Assembly: GCA_947095585.1 (NCBI GenBank)
Contig: OX352761.1
Coordinates: forward strand, 89,632,779-89,696,778
DNA from: Nephrocerus scutellatus
Lineage: Eukaryota; Arthropoda; Insecta; Diptera; Pipunculidae
DNA length: 64,000 bases
Direction of reading: 5' to 3'
Shown here one piece after another: positions 51,204 through 62,100 of this stretch. Position numbers and translations under genes: made by a program. Below the pieces are notes generated by a model. That model was given only the letters and a program-made list of their open reading frames with translations. It searched no databases and was not told the DNA's origin. Within the stretch, counting starts at the first letter, position 1; every line of letters begins with the position of its first letter.

Positions 51204-52193
51204 CTAGTCTATTGTTCTAATTCCTCGTTGGCCGCAATCCCAACAGAACAACAATTGTGGTCTTCGACAATTTCGCCAGGTGTGTCCGTCCTGGCCGCAG
51301 CGTCTGCATGCCATTCGAACGTTGATGCACTCCTCCTGACTCTCTGTGACCAGAAAGTTCCTCTCGATCGGTCGGGACTGTGGCCTGGGTGATTGTCGGA
51401 TTGGGTCTGGGCTGGCAAAGATATTCTCCAGGTCTTCTGCTAACCCATTTAGCTCCTGCAGATCTTGGAAATCTCTCCTCCGTATGTACAGTTGATATTC
51501 CTGGCGGCAGTTTCGGAATATGCGCTCCAACTGTTGTGCCCTTGAATATCTGGCATGCCGCGTGAGGTTTTGCATGACGATGACGAAATCCTTGAAGTTT
51601 TCTTCGGGTCTTTGTCGTCGTCGACGGATTTCGTCATCTAATTGTTCCTGGTACCTTGCTGGGAGGAAGAAGCGCAGGAAGTCTTCCTTGAATGAATGCC
51701 AGTGTGACCACCGCTGGTTATTGTTCCGAAACCAAACCAGGGCTCGGTCACGCAGCACTTCTGGCATTGTCCTGGCTAGGAGGTCTTTGTTTAAGGAATA
51801 GGCGTCGGCCAATTCCTCTAACCGCTCAACGAAGGAGATAGGGTCTTTCCCGCCATCATAACGTACGGACCATTTCCTCACTGTGTCGATAACCATCGGG
51901 TAAGACGCCACAGATGTCTCCTTTGGGATTCGAGTGGTGGTTGTCTCATGGGGTGCTGGAGGCGCCGTTAAACTTATAGTTAGTGGTGGCACTGGTGACA
52001 GTCTGCGTCTGTGCTGCGACTTCAGCTCTCTCAGCCTGGTTTCGTTCTCTGATGTAACGTCCGGTCCGGCAATGAAAGCCCAATAACGTTCCCTGAGCTC
52101 CTCTATGCTACCTGTGTTATCCAGTCTGAACTCATCCAGATAATTTTGGAGCTCCTCCTTCGAGAGGGTATATACCCAGCCAGTCTTGAACAT
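51204..52193 (-). CDS. Gag of the Osvaldo/Ulysses-like element, with SAP-like N-terminus
   Basis: 329 residues. Residues about 10-45 (LSKEELQNYLDEF ... SIEELRERYWAF) look like a SAP-type helix-loop-helix. A capsid-type retrotransposon Gag domain follows (KWSVRYDGGKDPISFVERLE, MPEVLRDRALVWFRN, FFLPARYQEQLDDEI). A zinc knuckle CRRCGQDGHTWRNC (CX2CX4HX4C) and the start of a second (CWDCGQRG) are at the C-terminus, where the frame ends, so the second knuckle is incomplete. The Met start is 73 bases from the primer-binding site. Confidence 0.88.
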   Translation of the reverse strand: MFKTGWVYTLSKEELQNYLDEFRLDNTGSIEELRERYWAFIAGPDVTSENETRLRELKSQHRRRLSPVPPLTISLTAPPAPHETTTTRIPKETSVASYPMVIDTVRKWSVRYDGGKDPISFVERLEELADAYSLNKDLLARTMPEVLRDRALVWFRNNNQRWSHWHSFKEDFLRFFLPARYQEQLDDEIRRRRQRPEENFKDFVIVMQNLTRHARYSRAQQLERIFRNCRQEYQLYIRRRDFQDLQELNGLAEDLENIFASPDPIRQSPRPQSRPIERNFLVTESQEECINVRMACRRCGQDGHTWRNCRRPQLLFCWDCGQRGIRTID

Positions 52194-52265
52194 CTTGTCT
52201 TTCTTGCTTTCTCAAAAGCCAAAGGGAAGTTTTATTATTATTATTTTGTTTTACGTTATCGATGG

Positions 52266-52283
52266 GTCCCTGCTCGGGCGCCA
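52266..52283 (-). other. Primer-binding site, tRNA-Lys3-like
   Basis: Plus strand gtccctgctcgggcgcca; from memory this differs from the tRNA-Lys3 3' end at one base (C for T). It lies two bases inside the LTR end. Confidence 0.82.
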
Positions 52284-52438
52284 ATTGTAACGGAGTTTTC
52301 CCAGCCGGGGTAAACTCAGCGTGACCAGGGTTCAGAGAAAGGGGTCGTTATAATAAAATTTATCTTTGGTGACTCTTCAAATTGTGTTTCTTTATTTCTC
52401 TTTTCTTATTACTTTATAATTTAAGTCGACAAGCATAA

Positions 52439-54400
52439 ATTCAGAGCGATGCGCTAGTCTCAGACGAGCGTAAGTCCCGAGCGATGTGCTAGCCTTAGGC
52501 GAGCGTAAGTCCTGAGGGATGCGTGAGCGTAGTACGAGTCGGGCATCAATCGTGAGCGACTTGTGGGCGTGCGCCTGAGACATGTGAGATTCCTGAGCGA
52601 TGCGTGAGCGACTTGTGGGCGTGTTCCTGAAACAAGTGAGATTCCTGAGCGATTCGTGAGCGACTTGTGGGCGTGTGCCTGAGACAAGTGAGATTCCTGA
52701 GCGATACGTGAGCGACTTGTGGGCGTGTTCCTGAAACAAGTTAGATTCCTGAGCGATACGTGAGCGACTTGTGGGCGTGTGCCTGAGACAAGTGAGATTC
52801 CTGAGCGATACGTGAGCGTAGTTCGAGGCAAGCAGCAATCCTGAGCGACTTGTGGGCTTGCGCATGAGGCAAGTGAGAAGCCTGAGCGATGCGTGAGTGT
52901 AGTTCAAGGCGAGTGACAATCCGGAGCGACTTGTGGGCGTGCGCCTGAGACAAGTGAGATTCCTGAGCGATACGTGAGCGACTTATGGGCGTGTGCCAGA
53001 AACAAGTGAGATTTCTGAGCGATACGTGAGCGACTTGTGGGCGTCTGCCTGAGACAAGTGAAATTCCTGAGCGATACGTGAGCGTAGTTCGAGGCGAGCG
53101 AAAATCCTGAGCGACTTGTGGGCGTTTGCCTGAGACAAGTGAGATTCCTGAGCGATACGTGAGCGACTTGTGGGCGTGTGCCTGAGACAAGTGAGATTCC
53201 TGAGCGATACGTGAGCGTAATTCGAGGCGAGCGACAATCCTGAGTGACTTGTGGGCGTGTGCCTGAGACAAATGAGATTCCTGAGCGATACGTGAGCGAC
53301 TTGTGGGCGTGTGCCTGAAACAAGTGAGATTCCTGAGCGATACGTGAGCGACTTGTGGGCGTGTGCCTGAGACTAGTGAGATTCCTGAGCGATACGTGAG
53401 CGACTTGTGGGCGTGTGCCTGAAACAAGTGAGATTCCTGAGCGATACGTGAGCGACTTGTGGGCATGCGCCTGAGACAAGTGAGATTCCTGAGCGATACG
53501 TGAGCGACTTGTGGGCGTGTGCCTGCGACAAGTGAGATTCCTGAGCGATACGTGAGCGTAGTTCGAGGCAAGCGGCAATCCTGAGCGACTTGTGGGCTTG
53601 CGTATGAGGCAAGTGAGAAGCCTGAGCGATGCGTGAGTGTAGTTCAAGGCGAGCGACAATCCGGAGCGACTTGTGGGCATGCGCCTGAGACAAGTGAGAT
53701 TCCTGAGCGATGCGTGAGCGACTTGTGGGCGTGGACAAGTGAGATTCCTGAGCGATACGTGAGCGTAGTTCGAGGGGAGCGATGCGTGAGCGACTCTTGG
53801 GCGTGTGCCTGAGACAAGTGAGAAGTCTGAGCGATATGTGAGCGTAGTTCGAGGCGAGCGATAATCCTAAGCGACTTGTGGGCATGCGCCTGAGACAAGT
53901 GAGATTCCTGAGCGATACGTGAGCGACTTGTGGGCGTGTGCCTGAGACAAGTGAGATTCCTGAGCGATACGTGAGCGTAGTTCGAGGCAAGCGGCAATCC
54001 TGAGCGATTTGTGAGCGTGCGCCTGAGACAAGTGAGATTCCTGAGCGATGCGTGAGCGACTTGTGGGCGTGGAAAAGTGAGATTCCTGAGCGATACGTGA
54101 GCGTAGTTCGAGGCGAGCGATGCGTGAGCGACTCTTGGGCGTGTGCCTGAGACAAGTGAGAAGTCTGAGCGATATGTGAGCGTAGTTCGAGGCGAGCAAC
54201 CATCCTAAGCGACTTGTGGGCGTGCGCCTGCGACATGTGAGATTCCTGAGCGATGTGTGAGCGACTTGTGGGCGTGTGCCTGAGACAAGTGAGATTCCTG
54301 AGCGATACGTGAGCGTAGTTCGAGCCGAGCGATGCGTGAGCGACTTGTGGACGTGTGCCTGCGACAAGTGAGATTCCTGAACGATGCGTGAGGCGGCGAG
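52439..54400. repeat. 52-bp minisatellite, about 37 copies
   Basis: Unit reads gtgagcgacttgtgggcgtg, then gcctgagacaagtgagattc, then ctgagcgatac. Variant units carry gtagttcgaggcgagcgac or caaatc-type inserts, and several multi-unit blocks are repeated (52830-52960 and 53550-53690; 53690-53840 and 54020-54150). All three minus frames stay open over long distances because 52 is 1 mod 3 and the unit lacks stops on that strand. Confidence 0.96.
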
Positions 54401-54414
54401 GGTTGTGGCAAACG

Positions 54415-56490
54415 CGGTGACCGACGTCGGCAGCGATATGCTGAGCATTAATAACGTAAAACCTGAAGGGACACCACACAGTGAATTACGTTGTAAGACG
54501 GCAGAATTAGACGAATGCGAATGGACGACGTTGGCAGCGATGTGCAGGGCGACGTCGACAGCGATATGCTGAGCTGTACGAGCGTAAAACCTGAAGGGAC
54601 ACCACACAGTGAATTACGTTGTACGACGGCAGATTTAGGCGAATGCGAATGGACGACGTTGGCAGCGATGTGCAGGGCGACGTCGACAGCGATATGCTGA
54701 GCTGTACGAGCATAAAAACTGAAGGGACACCACACAGTGAATAACGTTGTACGACGGCAGAGTTACGGCGAATGCGAACGGACGACGTTGGCAGCGATCT
54801 GCAGGGCGACGTCGACAGCGAAATGCTGAGCTGTACGATTGTAAAACCTGAAGGGACACCGCACAGTGAATTACGTTGTACTACGGCAGAGTTACGCGAA
54901 TGCGAATGGACGACGTTGGCAGCGATGTGCAGGGCGACGTCGACAGTGATATGCTGAGCTGTACGAGCGTAAAACCTGAAGGGACACCACACAGTGAATT
55001 GCGTTGTATGACGGCAGAGTTACAGCGAATGCGAACGGACGACGTTGGCAGCGTTGTGCAGGGCGACGTCGACAGCGAAATGCTGAGCTGTACGATTGTA
55101 AAACCTGAAGGGACACCGCACAGTGAATTACGTTGTACTACGGCAGAGTTACGCGAATGCGAATGGACGACGTTGGCAGCGATGTGCAGGGTGACGTCGA
55201 CAGCGATATGCTGAGCTGTACGAGCGTAAAACCTGAAGGGACACCGCACAGTGAATTACGTTTTACGACGGCAGAGTTATGCGAATGGACGACGATGGCA
55301 GCGATGTGCAGGGCGACGTCGACAGCGATATGCTGAGCTGTACGAGCGTAAAACCTGAAGGGACACCGCACAGTGAATTACGTTTTACGACGGCAGAGTT
55401 ATGCAAATGGACGACGTTGGCAGCGATGTGCAGGGCGACGTCGACAGCGATATGCTGAGCTGTACGAGCGTAAAACATGAAGGGACACCACACAGTGAAT
55501 TACGTTGTACGACGGCAGAGTTACGGCGAATGCGAACGGACGACGTTGGCAGCGATGTGCAGGGCGACGTCGACAGCGATATGCTGAGCTGTACGAGCGT
55601 GAAACCTGAAGGGACACCGCACAGTGAATTACGTTGTACGACGGCAGAATTAGGCGAATGCGAATGGACGACGTTGGCAGCGATGTGCAGGGCGACGTCG
55701 ACAGCGATATGCTGAGCTGTACGAGCGTAAAACCTGAAGGGACACCGCACAGTGAATTACGTTTTACGACGGCAGAGTTATGCGAATGGACGACGTTGGC
55801 AGCGATGTGCAGGGCGACGTCGACAGCGATATGCTGAGCTGTACGAGCGTAAAACCTGAAGGGACACCACACAGTGAATTACGTTGTACGACGGCAGAGT
55901 TACGCGAATGCGAATGGACGACGTTGGCAGCGATGTGAAGGGCGACGTCGACAGCGATATGCTGAGCTGTACGAGCGTAAAACCTGAAGGGACACCGCAC
56001 AGTGAATTACGTTTTACGACGGCAGAGTTATGCGAATGGACGACGTTGGCAGCGATGTGCAGGGCGACGTCGACAGCGATATGCTGAGCTGTACGAGCGT
56101 AAAACCTGAAGGGACACCACACAGTGAATTACGTTGTACGACGGCAGAGTTACGGCGAATGCGAACGGACGACGTTGGCAGCGATGTTCAGGGCGACGTC
56201 GACAGCGATATGCTGAGCTGTACGAGCGTAAAACCTGAAGGGACACCGCACAGTGAATTACGTTGTACGACGGCAGAGTTACGCGAATGCGAATGGACGA
56301 CGTTGGCAGCGATGTGCAGGGCGACGTCGACAGCGATATGCTGAGCTGTACGAGCGTAAAACCTGAAGGGACACCACAGAGTGAATTACGTTGTACGACG
56401 GCAGAGTTACAGCGAATGCGAACGGACGACGTTGGCAGCGATGTGCAGGGCGACGTCGACAGCGATATGCTGAGCTGTACGAGTGTTGTA
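54415..56490. repeat. 122-130 bp minisatellite, about 16 copies
   Basis: Unit contains gagctgtacgagcgtaaaac, ctgaagggacaccacacagt, gaattacgttgtacgacggc and gacgacgttggcagcgatgt. Length varies by loss or gain of gcgaatgcgaa-type segments. Shares no obvious sequence with the neighbouring 52-bp array except the gagcg words. Confidence 0.96.
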
Positions 56491-56588
56491 TATATATTAA
56501 ATTTCAAGCACTTACCGAGGCGTGATCCGGTCAGCGCAATGCCAACTAAAGAAAGCGACTACGCGAGCGATCGCTTGCGTGCTCGCCC

Positions 56589-56595
56589 TTTTATA
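56589..56595 (-). promoter_or_regulatory. TATA box in the 5' LTR
   Basis: Minus strand TATAAAA in a GC-rich context, about 170 bp inside the LTR border; the 3' LTR copy is cut just before this point. Confidence 0.55.
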
Positions 56596-56765
56596 GCATT
56601 TTGCGTTGCAAAATCTCTGAATCACGTGCTGCGATGTGATTGGCCAGTCCGGTGGCGTGATGTTGTACGGCTTTCGCGTGCCTTTCGTACCAACTGGTTG
56701 GCTGCACTGCGTTGATACAGGGTGACCCTATTTTGGGAAAAAGTATGTGGCATGTTTTCTTCACA

Positions 56766-56960
56766 GCACAACTCTGACGGACAACACTTTTTGTAAAAAT
56801 TTTGGCATGATCGGGCCTCGGAGACGGAAGGCCCCATTAAAATTTTACCCGATTTTCTTCAAATTTTATACACACATATTTAATCCTATAGACAACGCTT
56901 TTTGTAAGCATTTTGAAGTGGCCCCAAGGCCGAGCGGCTTCCATAGCCCGAGTAAGGTTT
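56766..56960 (-). repeat. DINE/Helentron-like fragment flanking the LTR element
   Basis: Two units with caacactttttgtaaaaat, ttggcatgatcgggcc and cgattttcttcaaattttat. The LTR element inserted in or next to it. Confidence 0.7.
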
Positions 56961-57830
56961 ATGCGGAAAAAAATTAGAAAACTTTTTTGTGTATAAACTC
57001 GCGACCATAACTCACGATTCGAACAATAGATTTGCGTAATTCTTTTTTTTGTTTTGTTCGTTATGTTCCTGGGAAAGAAAGTTAAGGGAATGAATAAAGG
57101 AAAAAACAAAGAAAATTTGAAAATTTCGGACAAGCAACAAAAATCATAATTTTTTATGCACATAACGACATATTTGCTTGATTCCTTTTTTGTTTTGTTC
57201 GCTACGCTCCCGGAGATATTTTTAGCAAAAGAAAACTCGGGAAAATTACAAAAGAAAGTAGAAAATTTTGGAAAACGATTGGATATTTTTTGAGGAAATA
57301 ACTCAATTGAATTTTTTCGGTAAAATGAAAAATCTAGAAAAACCCATTCTAGCCTAATTAAAAATAAAATTAAATTTGTTTTTACTTTTGCGTTGATTCT
57401 TGATCTGGACAACAAAACTCGTCAGTTCATTTCTATTCCAATAGATTGCAATAGTTGACGCTATGTGCGCAAATGTCATTTGACAGCTGATCCACGGTTC
57501 ACGAACTTATTTTTGCGATCTGTCAACGCATCCGAATGATTCCGACCGACATGCCATTAGACTTAATGCGTGAAACACAAACACGCTTCAGGTTCATCTT
57601 CGTCTCCGTTAGGCAAAGGCCACGCAGTAAGCGGCAAGCGGCAGAGCGGCAAAGCGGCAAAGAGCTGAGCAGCAATATTAAGCGGCAAAGTGGCCATTTA
57701 TTGAGCGGCAATTCTAAGGTGAATGTTGTGAATGGTTGTGAAAGTGTCGTCGTCGAGTGCTGGTAGAAGCAGTGTTTTATGTTTTGTTTTATGAATGTAG
57801 TTTTAACATTTACAATATTGTCTTAAGTTT
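56961..57830 (+). repeat. Helitron-associated sequence, inverted partner of 18470-19200
   Basis: 57001-57360 matches 18830-19080 in reverse (gactataac/cgaacaaaac blocks), and 57478-57560 matches 18640-18725 in reverse (tcatttgacagctgatcca; gaatgattccgaccgacatg). 57610-57715 is a short agcggcaa repeat. Confidence 0.65.
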
Positions 57831-58010
57831 AAAACAGCCCATAAAAATTAAATTTTATCTTGTAAATTCTCTAATCGGAGATACACATATGTGCAGTTTG
57901 AATAAAATTGGGTTAATTTAAAAAAAAGTATATAAGAGTCCTACGGTCCTGGGGCCCGATCACTTCCAAATTTTTACAAAAAGTGTTGGTCGTCGGAGAT
58001 ACGCGGCGGA
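57831..58010 (+). repeat. DINE/Helentron-like fragment
   Basis: Starts cccataaaaattaaatttta, has acacatatgtgcagtttgaa and caaatttttacaaaaagtgt; stops inside the second unit. Confidence 0.75.
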
Positions 58011-58249
58011 GCTTGCCGCTTACTGCGTGGCCTTAGCCTTACGATGCAACCGCTTTGAATTTGTTTTCAATGACATTTCTCGTATAACATTTCTCAAGTG
58101 ACAGTTCGGCCATTGTCAGCTGTAATTTTTTCTGGAATTTGTGTTTTATTTTTGTCTTTTGATTTCTTCTCGTGTTTCTTTGCTTTTCGTGCTACAAATA
58201 TGAGCCCTGAAATTGAAACAGGACACAGTTAAGTTGCCAAAGTAACATA

Positions 58250-58500
58250 CGCAGCCTTTCGTGGATATTCAGCTCATCGAGCAAGAAGAAGTGCAGCCTG
58301 AAAGATGTTGGTGGGTCCGGGAGCTCGATCTTCGAAGAGAAGAAGGATTCTTTGCACTTTTATCAAATGAAAGAGAAAGATCCAGAGCATTTTTTAAAAA
58401 AACGAGGATGTCTCCACAAGCGTTAGAGAAACTCCGCACGCTTATTGAACCATATTTGCAGAAGACGTGTTGGAGAAAACCTATTGAACTTATTGAATAA
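58250..58500 (+). pseudogene. PIF/Harbinger transposase N-terminal fragment
   Basis: Open frame of about 80 residues reading RCWWVRELDLRREEGFFALL, then FFKKTRMSPQALEKLRTLIEP, matching the N-terminal part of HARBI1-like transposases (WWVR ... F..RM....F..L). The catalytic DDE domain is missing; the frame ends at 58500. Confidence 0.72.
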
Positions 58501-58920
58501 CAGCAATTACCTGGTCTGTTCAGACTCTTGCCTATTTCTTCCCAAGGGTTCTTTCTAAAATGCTTTTTTACGTTTTGGAAGGTATATTAACCAAGTTCAT
58601 TAATCGTTCTTCGAAACACATAATTAATTCTACATTTTCATCAATATTTATCATCTTCATTTCAAACTGAATTTTCACACACAAAATAGTTTTTTTTGTT
58701 GAAGTTTTTCACAGCTGTTGAGCTGTCAGGCAAAGCAAATGTTCAGCACTTTTGAACTAGAGCTTCCGTTTGTAGTAACGTTACGTAACACTACGTTTTT
58801 TCATTACAATTGCCAAACGAAATGTTGATGCCGAAGCTATATTGTTTTGGAAGCATTAAAATCGTATGGCTGAACTCGTAAACGTCGGCCGAAGACGAAG
58901 CTGAAGCGTGTTTGTGTTTC
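58501..58920. other. Unassigned DNA
   Basis: No coding frame of note; leads into the Helitron helicase fragment. Confidence 0.45.
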
Positions 58921-59105
58921 ATGCATAAGCACTTGGAGTTTCGGTTGCGGTTTGCATTCACAATTAAAATAAACAAGTCACAAGGGCAATCATTGGGTGT
59001 TTGCGGTATGAACCTCGAATATCCGTGCTTCTCACATAGTCAATTGTGTTTCGCCTGTTCCAGTGTCCGAAAACCATCAGCAGGCAGACAACAAAACAAA
59101 TAAAA
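58921..59105 (+). pseudogene. Helitron helicase C-terminal fragment
   Basis: Reads FRLRFAFTIKINKSQGQSLG, then CGMNLEYPCFSHSQLCFACS, the last motifs of the Pif1-like helicase of Helitrons (INKSQGQSL and CFSHGQLYVACSR). Changes in the last motif (Arg to Ser) and a stop soon after show decay. Together with 18461-19210 it suggests the surrounding repeats are Helitron-derived. Confidence 0.8.
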
Positions 59106-59159
59106 AACTAGGCTGGTACCTTTTACGCGCGGATCAAGTGGAACTTCTTTGATGTTGTG

Positions 59160-59350
59160 GGCAAAAATGACGCCAAAACCCCCCCTAAAAGGCCACAAAT
59201 GACCCTCAAAACCCCTAAAGGAAGCATAAAAAGACCTCCGAAATACCCACAAAAGACCCCAAAAGGCCTTCAAAAGACCCTCAAAAGACCATTAAAAGAC
59301 CCCCAAAAGGCCCTCAAAAAACCTACAAAATTCCCCAAAAATACCTCCTA
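59160..59350 (+). repeat. GACCC(T/C)CAAAA-type minisatellite
   Basis: Units of aaaagaccctcaaaagacc type, 12-14 bp, same family as 18140-18460 in the other orientation, and again next to Helitron helicase sequence. Confidence 0.82.
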
Positions 59351-59369
59351 GAGGACCCTATCAGGCCGA

Positions 59370-59582
59370 ATCAAGTTTCGACAGAATATATTTAGACTTA
59401 GTAGGTCCTCTATACGAATCAGGGAATGGATATGGGTACATACTAACCTTACAAGACGAACTGACAAAATTCGCGGAAGCGGTTCCTTTCCAAAATAAAG
59501 TAGCTGGTACAGAATCTAAAGGACTAGTAAAATACTTCATCCTTAGATATGGAGTTCCAAATACAGTAGCCTCTGATTGCCG
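59370..59582 (+). pseudogene. Ty3/gypsy integrase core fragment
   Basis: Reads FDRIYLDLVGPLYESGNGYG, LTLQDELTKFAEAVPF, then LRYGVPNTVASDC. The Asp of LDLVGPL and the Asp of ASD are the first two catalytic residues; the Glu is missing because the fragment ends. Confidence 0.82.
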
Positions 59583-60055
59583 AGTCGGGCGGAGTGCAAC
59601 TGCGGCTTGTACGGAGTCGTCGATGGATGGTTTATTGAAGCGGTCGGTCGGAATTTAAACCACTCTTTTCACTACCACCAGTTAACGCGATTCATAAAAT
59701 GCGTTTGTTTATTTTTTTATACTGTATTCACATCTTACAAATACAGCCGATTTGGGTGTTACTGCATTAGTATGCGTATAATTGGGCTTCCTTTAGAGAA
59801 CGTTTTGGCTACTATCACTGGACCAAATGTAAATAAATTGGTATACTCAATTCGGTTCTATTTGCCGGAACAAATGACCGTTCACCGACCGACCTTTAAA
59901 TTGCAAATGAAACGCGACATACGAAAAACTCATCATGTCGATCTGGTAAATCTAACACACATGCAATTTACAACTACTTTGAGCATTAATTCACACGGCT
60001 ACCCTCCGTTTTCGAACAGAATTGGGCCCCTGGTTGCCAAGTGCGATTAGAACGC
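59583..60055 (+). CDS. Open frame of unknown origin
   Basis: A 157-residue frame starting just at the end of the integrase fragment (Met at 59577). The second half (IGLPLENVLATITGP, SIRFYLPEQMTVHRPTFKLQ, FTTTLSINSHGYPPFSNR) has a protein-like composition and a pyrimidine-rich stretch before it at 59700-59740. I do not recognise it. It could be an exon, part of an unknown element, or a chance frame. Confidence 0.3.
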
Positions 60056-60189
60056 AACCCATCGAAATACATTCCAAGAACATACACATGTTACGCTTAC
60101 TGCTGTATTCGCATGGATGATTTAGTGAACGTATGAAATAATCAAGATGTAGAGCCATCATGTGAGTTTATTAGCACAACATTCTAATT

Positions 60190-60312
60190 TGTGAGTGCTC
60201 GGGTGTGAATTCAACTCCACCCACCACACCACTTTCTTACAAAGCCCACTCTGTGCCTAGGCATTATAATGGTGAAAATCCCTTGAAGCGTGCGCTAATT
60301 ATAAAAAAATCC
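60190..60312 (+). repeat. 3' tail of the 45243-46586 non-LTR family
   Basis: actccacccaccacaccact, ctgtgcctaggcattataat and gaagcgtgcgctaattataa followed by A run; same as 30770-30900. Confidence 0.7.
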
Positions 60313-61489
60313 ATTTCAAATCAAAATAAACTTTTTATATTTTTTATAATCAATAAGTTGTTTATTTTATTAAATAGAATTTTTATTTTTATTATATAAA
60401 TTTTGTTAGACATTAAGATGATTTGTAGTAAAAAGTTGATTTGTTTCTGATAGTTTTAACATTTTTATTTGGTGGGTCACACTCTTAAATGGTACAGGAT
60501 GTCCCAAAATTATCTTTTTAAACTTTTTCATAATTATTATGTACTTGTAAATATTAAAGACAGACTGTAGATGGAATACATGTAATTAAGAATAATCGAA
60601 ATTTCTGTTTATTCCATTAAAGACTAAACATTTAACATTGCTGCACATTTTAAGCTCTTTTATTCATGTATATGCTCCACTTAATATTCCATTCACAAAT
60701 TATTTCTTATTTATGGCAAGCGACTTGCAAGATTACAACTTACAGTAATAGTTGTCAGTTAAGATAAATTATTACATCTAATGCACACAAATAGCTTTAA
60801 ATATTTAGATTTAGAAAAAATTAGAGATAAAGGCAAAAGTGCAATTTCTGCTTGCAAAAAGTGCATGGCAAATACATTTAGTCATTTAATATAAATTTTA
60901 AATATTAAATAATTTTTGGTGTATTCAGAATAAATGATGTTTTAAAATCTTTTTTTTTCATAGGAAAAACAAAAATGGTAATTAATATATAAATTTTCTA
61001 TTATCTGTATAACGGTAGAAAATGTTAAGTTATTGCATATTATTATATTTTGTGTATAGTATTTATATGTTTTTTTTAATTGAACTGTGTGTTTCAAAAA
61101 GATTTAGTTGGTTCATGTGTAAATTCTAGTTGGTCTTTTTGTGAAGTGTTTTTTCGGTGGGTAGTTTTTTGTCTCAATTATTTGTGTTGTTTGTTTTATT
61201 AGAAGTTTTAAATTATTGCGTTTTTATTTTTTATTGTTTAACAATACTAATTTGTTATGTGTAAATATTAAACAACAACATTATATTCATTACAAATGCA
61301 CATACTAAAAGCTTTTATTTATTTCTGGTTTGTGTACTTTTGCATGTTAATCTAATTGTTTATCTAATATTATGTATATTTTTTTTATTTATTTATTAAT
61401 ATCTATTATTAGTTTTCACGAATGTACGCATTTTTGGTATACATAAAATATATATTTTACTTCGGTTCAAAAAAACCAAAGTATTGAAA
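60313..61489. other. AT-rich DNA, no gene seen
   Basis: Long AT-rich stretch with T and A runs; no frame above 65 residues looks coding. Confidence 0.6.
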
Positions 61490-62100
61490 TGACCCTTAGG
61501 CCGCCTATGATAGCATAGCCAGAGTAGAACTTTATAAAGCCATGAGAGAATTCGGCATCCCAAATAAACTGACAGACTATGTAGGTTGACCATGACCAAT
61601 GTTATAAGGCAAGTAAAAATATCCGGATCACTATCGAGCTGATTCAACATATATAACGAGCTCCGACAAGGGGATGGACTGGCCTGCCTCCTCTTCAACC
61701 TGGCGTTGGAGAAAGTGATCCGAGACTCTGACGTAATGGCGAGAAGAACAATCCTCTATAAGTCCATTCAGATACTGGCTTACGCAGACGATATTGACAT
61801 CGTTGGTAGAAACCGAAGAGCTATACAGGAAGTGTTCATCCAGATCGAGCAGGCGGCACGAAATCTGGGGCTCCTCATAAATGAGAGCAAAACAAAGTAC
61901 ATGGTGGCATGGAGGATATATGGAACATGACTGCGAGGCCGGCCAAGACTACGCTGAAAGGATAGATAGGTAGGCTAGGACGCCCAGAGTTTAGGGATGC
62001 CAAACTGGATGACATCGGCTCGAAATCGGGACCGGTGGAGAGATTTTTTGCGGGAGGCCAGGACCAAACACCGGTTGTAGAGCCAAATGTGATGATGATT
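61490..62100 (+). mobile_element. RTE-like RT fragment with 3' end
   Basis: Broken frames read [19 protein letters not shown] near 61530, then after 61700 [37 protein letters not shown] (YADD at 61781-61792) and LLINESKTKYM. After 61930 comes the last part, cgaaatcgggaccggtggag and gagccaaatgtgatgatgat. A deletion joins RT to the tail. Same family as 20068-22490 and 13460-13735. Confidence 0.82.

Larger units (their letters stand above)
49922..56765 (-). mobile_element. Osvaldo/Ulysses-like LTR element, gag-protease only, giant LTR
   Basis: On the minus strand: 5' LTR 56765-52286 (TGTGAAG...TTACA), primer-binding site 52283-52266 (close to tRNA-Lys3 type), Gag 52193-51204, protease 51145-50696, a Gln-rich stretch to about 50160, purine tract GGGGGAG, then the start of the 3' LTR (TGTGAAG at 50119) which is cut at 49922. 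RT, RNase H and integrase are absent, so it is non-autonomous. Primer type and long LTRs recall the Osvaldo and Ulysses lineage of Drosophila, from memory. Confidence 0.82.
52286..56765 (-). repeat. 5' LTR, about 4.48 kb, with two internal minisatellites
   Basis: Ends TGTAACG (52286) and CTTCACA (56765) on the plus strand, i.e. TG...CA borders. A TATAAAA box on the minus strand is at 56589-56595. A second TATA-like ATTATAAAG lies at about 52412-52420 with an AATAAA at 52389-52394. Between the two are the arrays at 52439-54400 and 54415-56490, so depending on the promoter used the arrays are in U3 or in the transcribed leader. Confidence 0.75.

Noticed and set aside
52392..54607. Long minus-strand open frames (up to 368 codons) with His/Ser/Arg repeats
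   Set aside because: They follow the 52-bp array through all phases and have no domain; listed as repeat, with the stop-free property kept as a finding.
57523..57766. Small frames over agcggcaa repeats
   Set aside because: Low-complexity repeat, no protein features.
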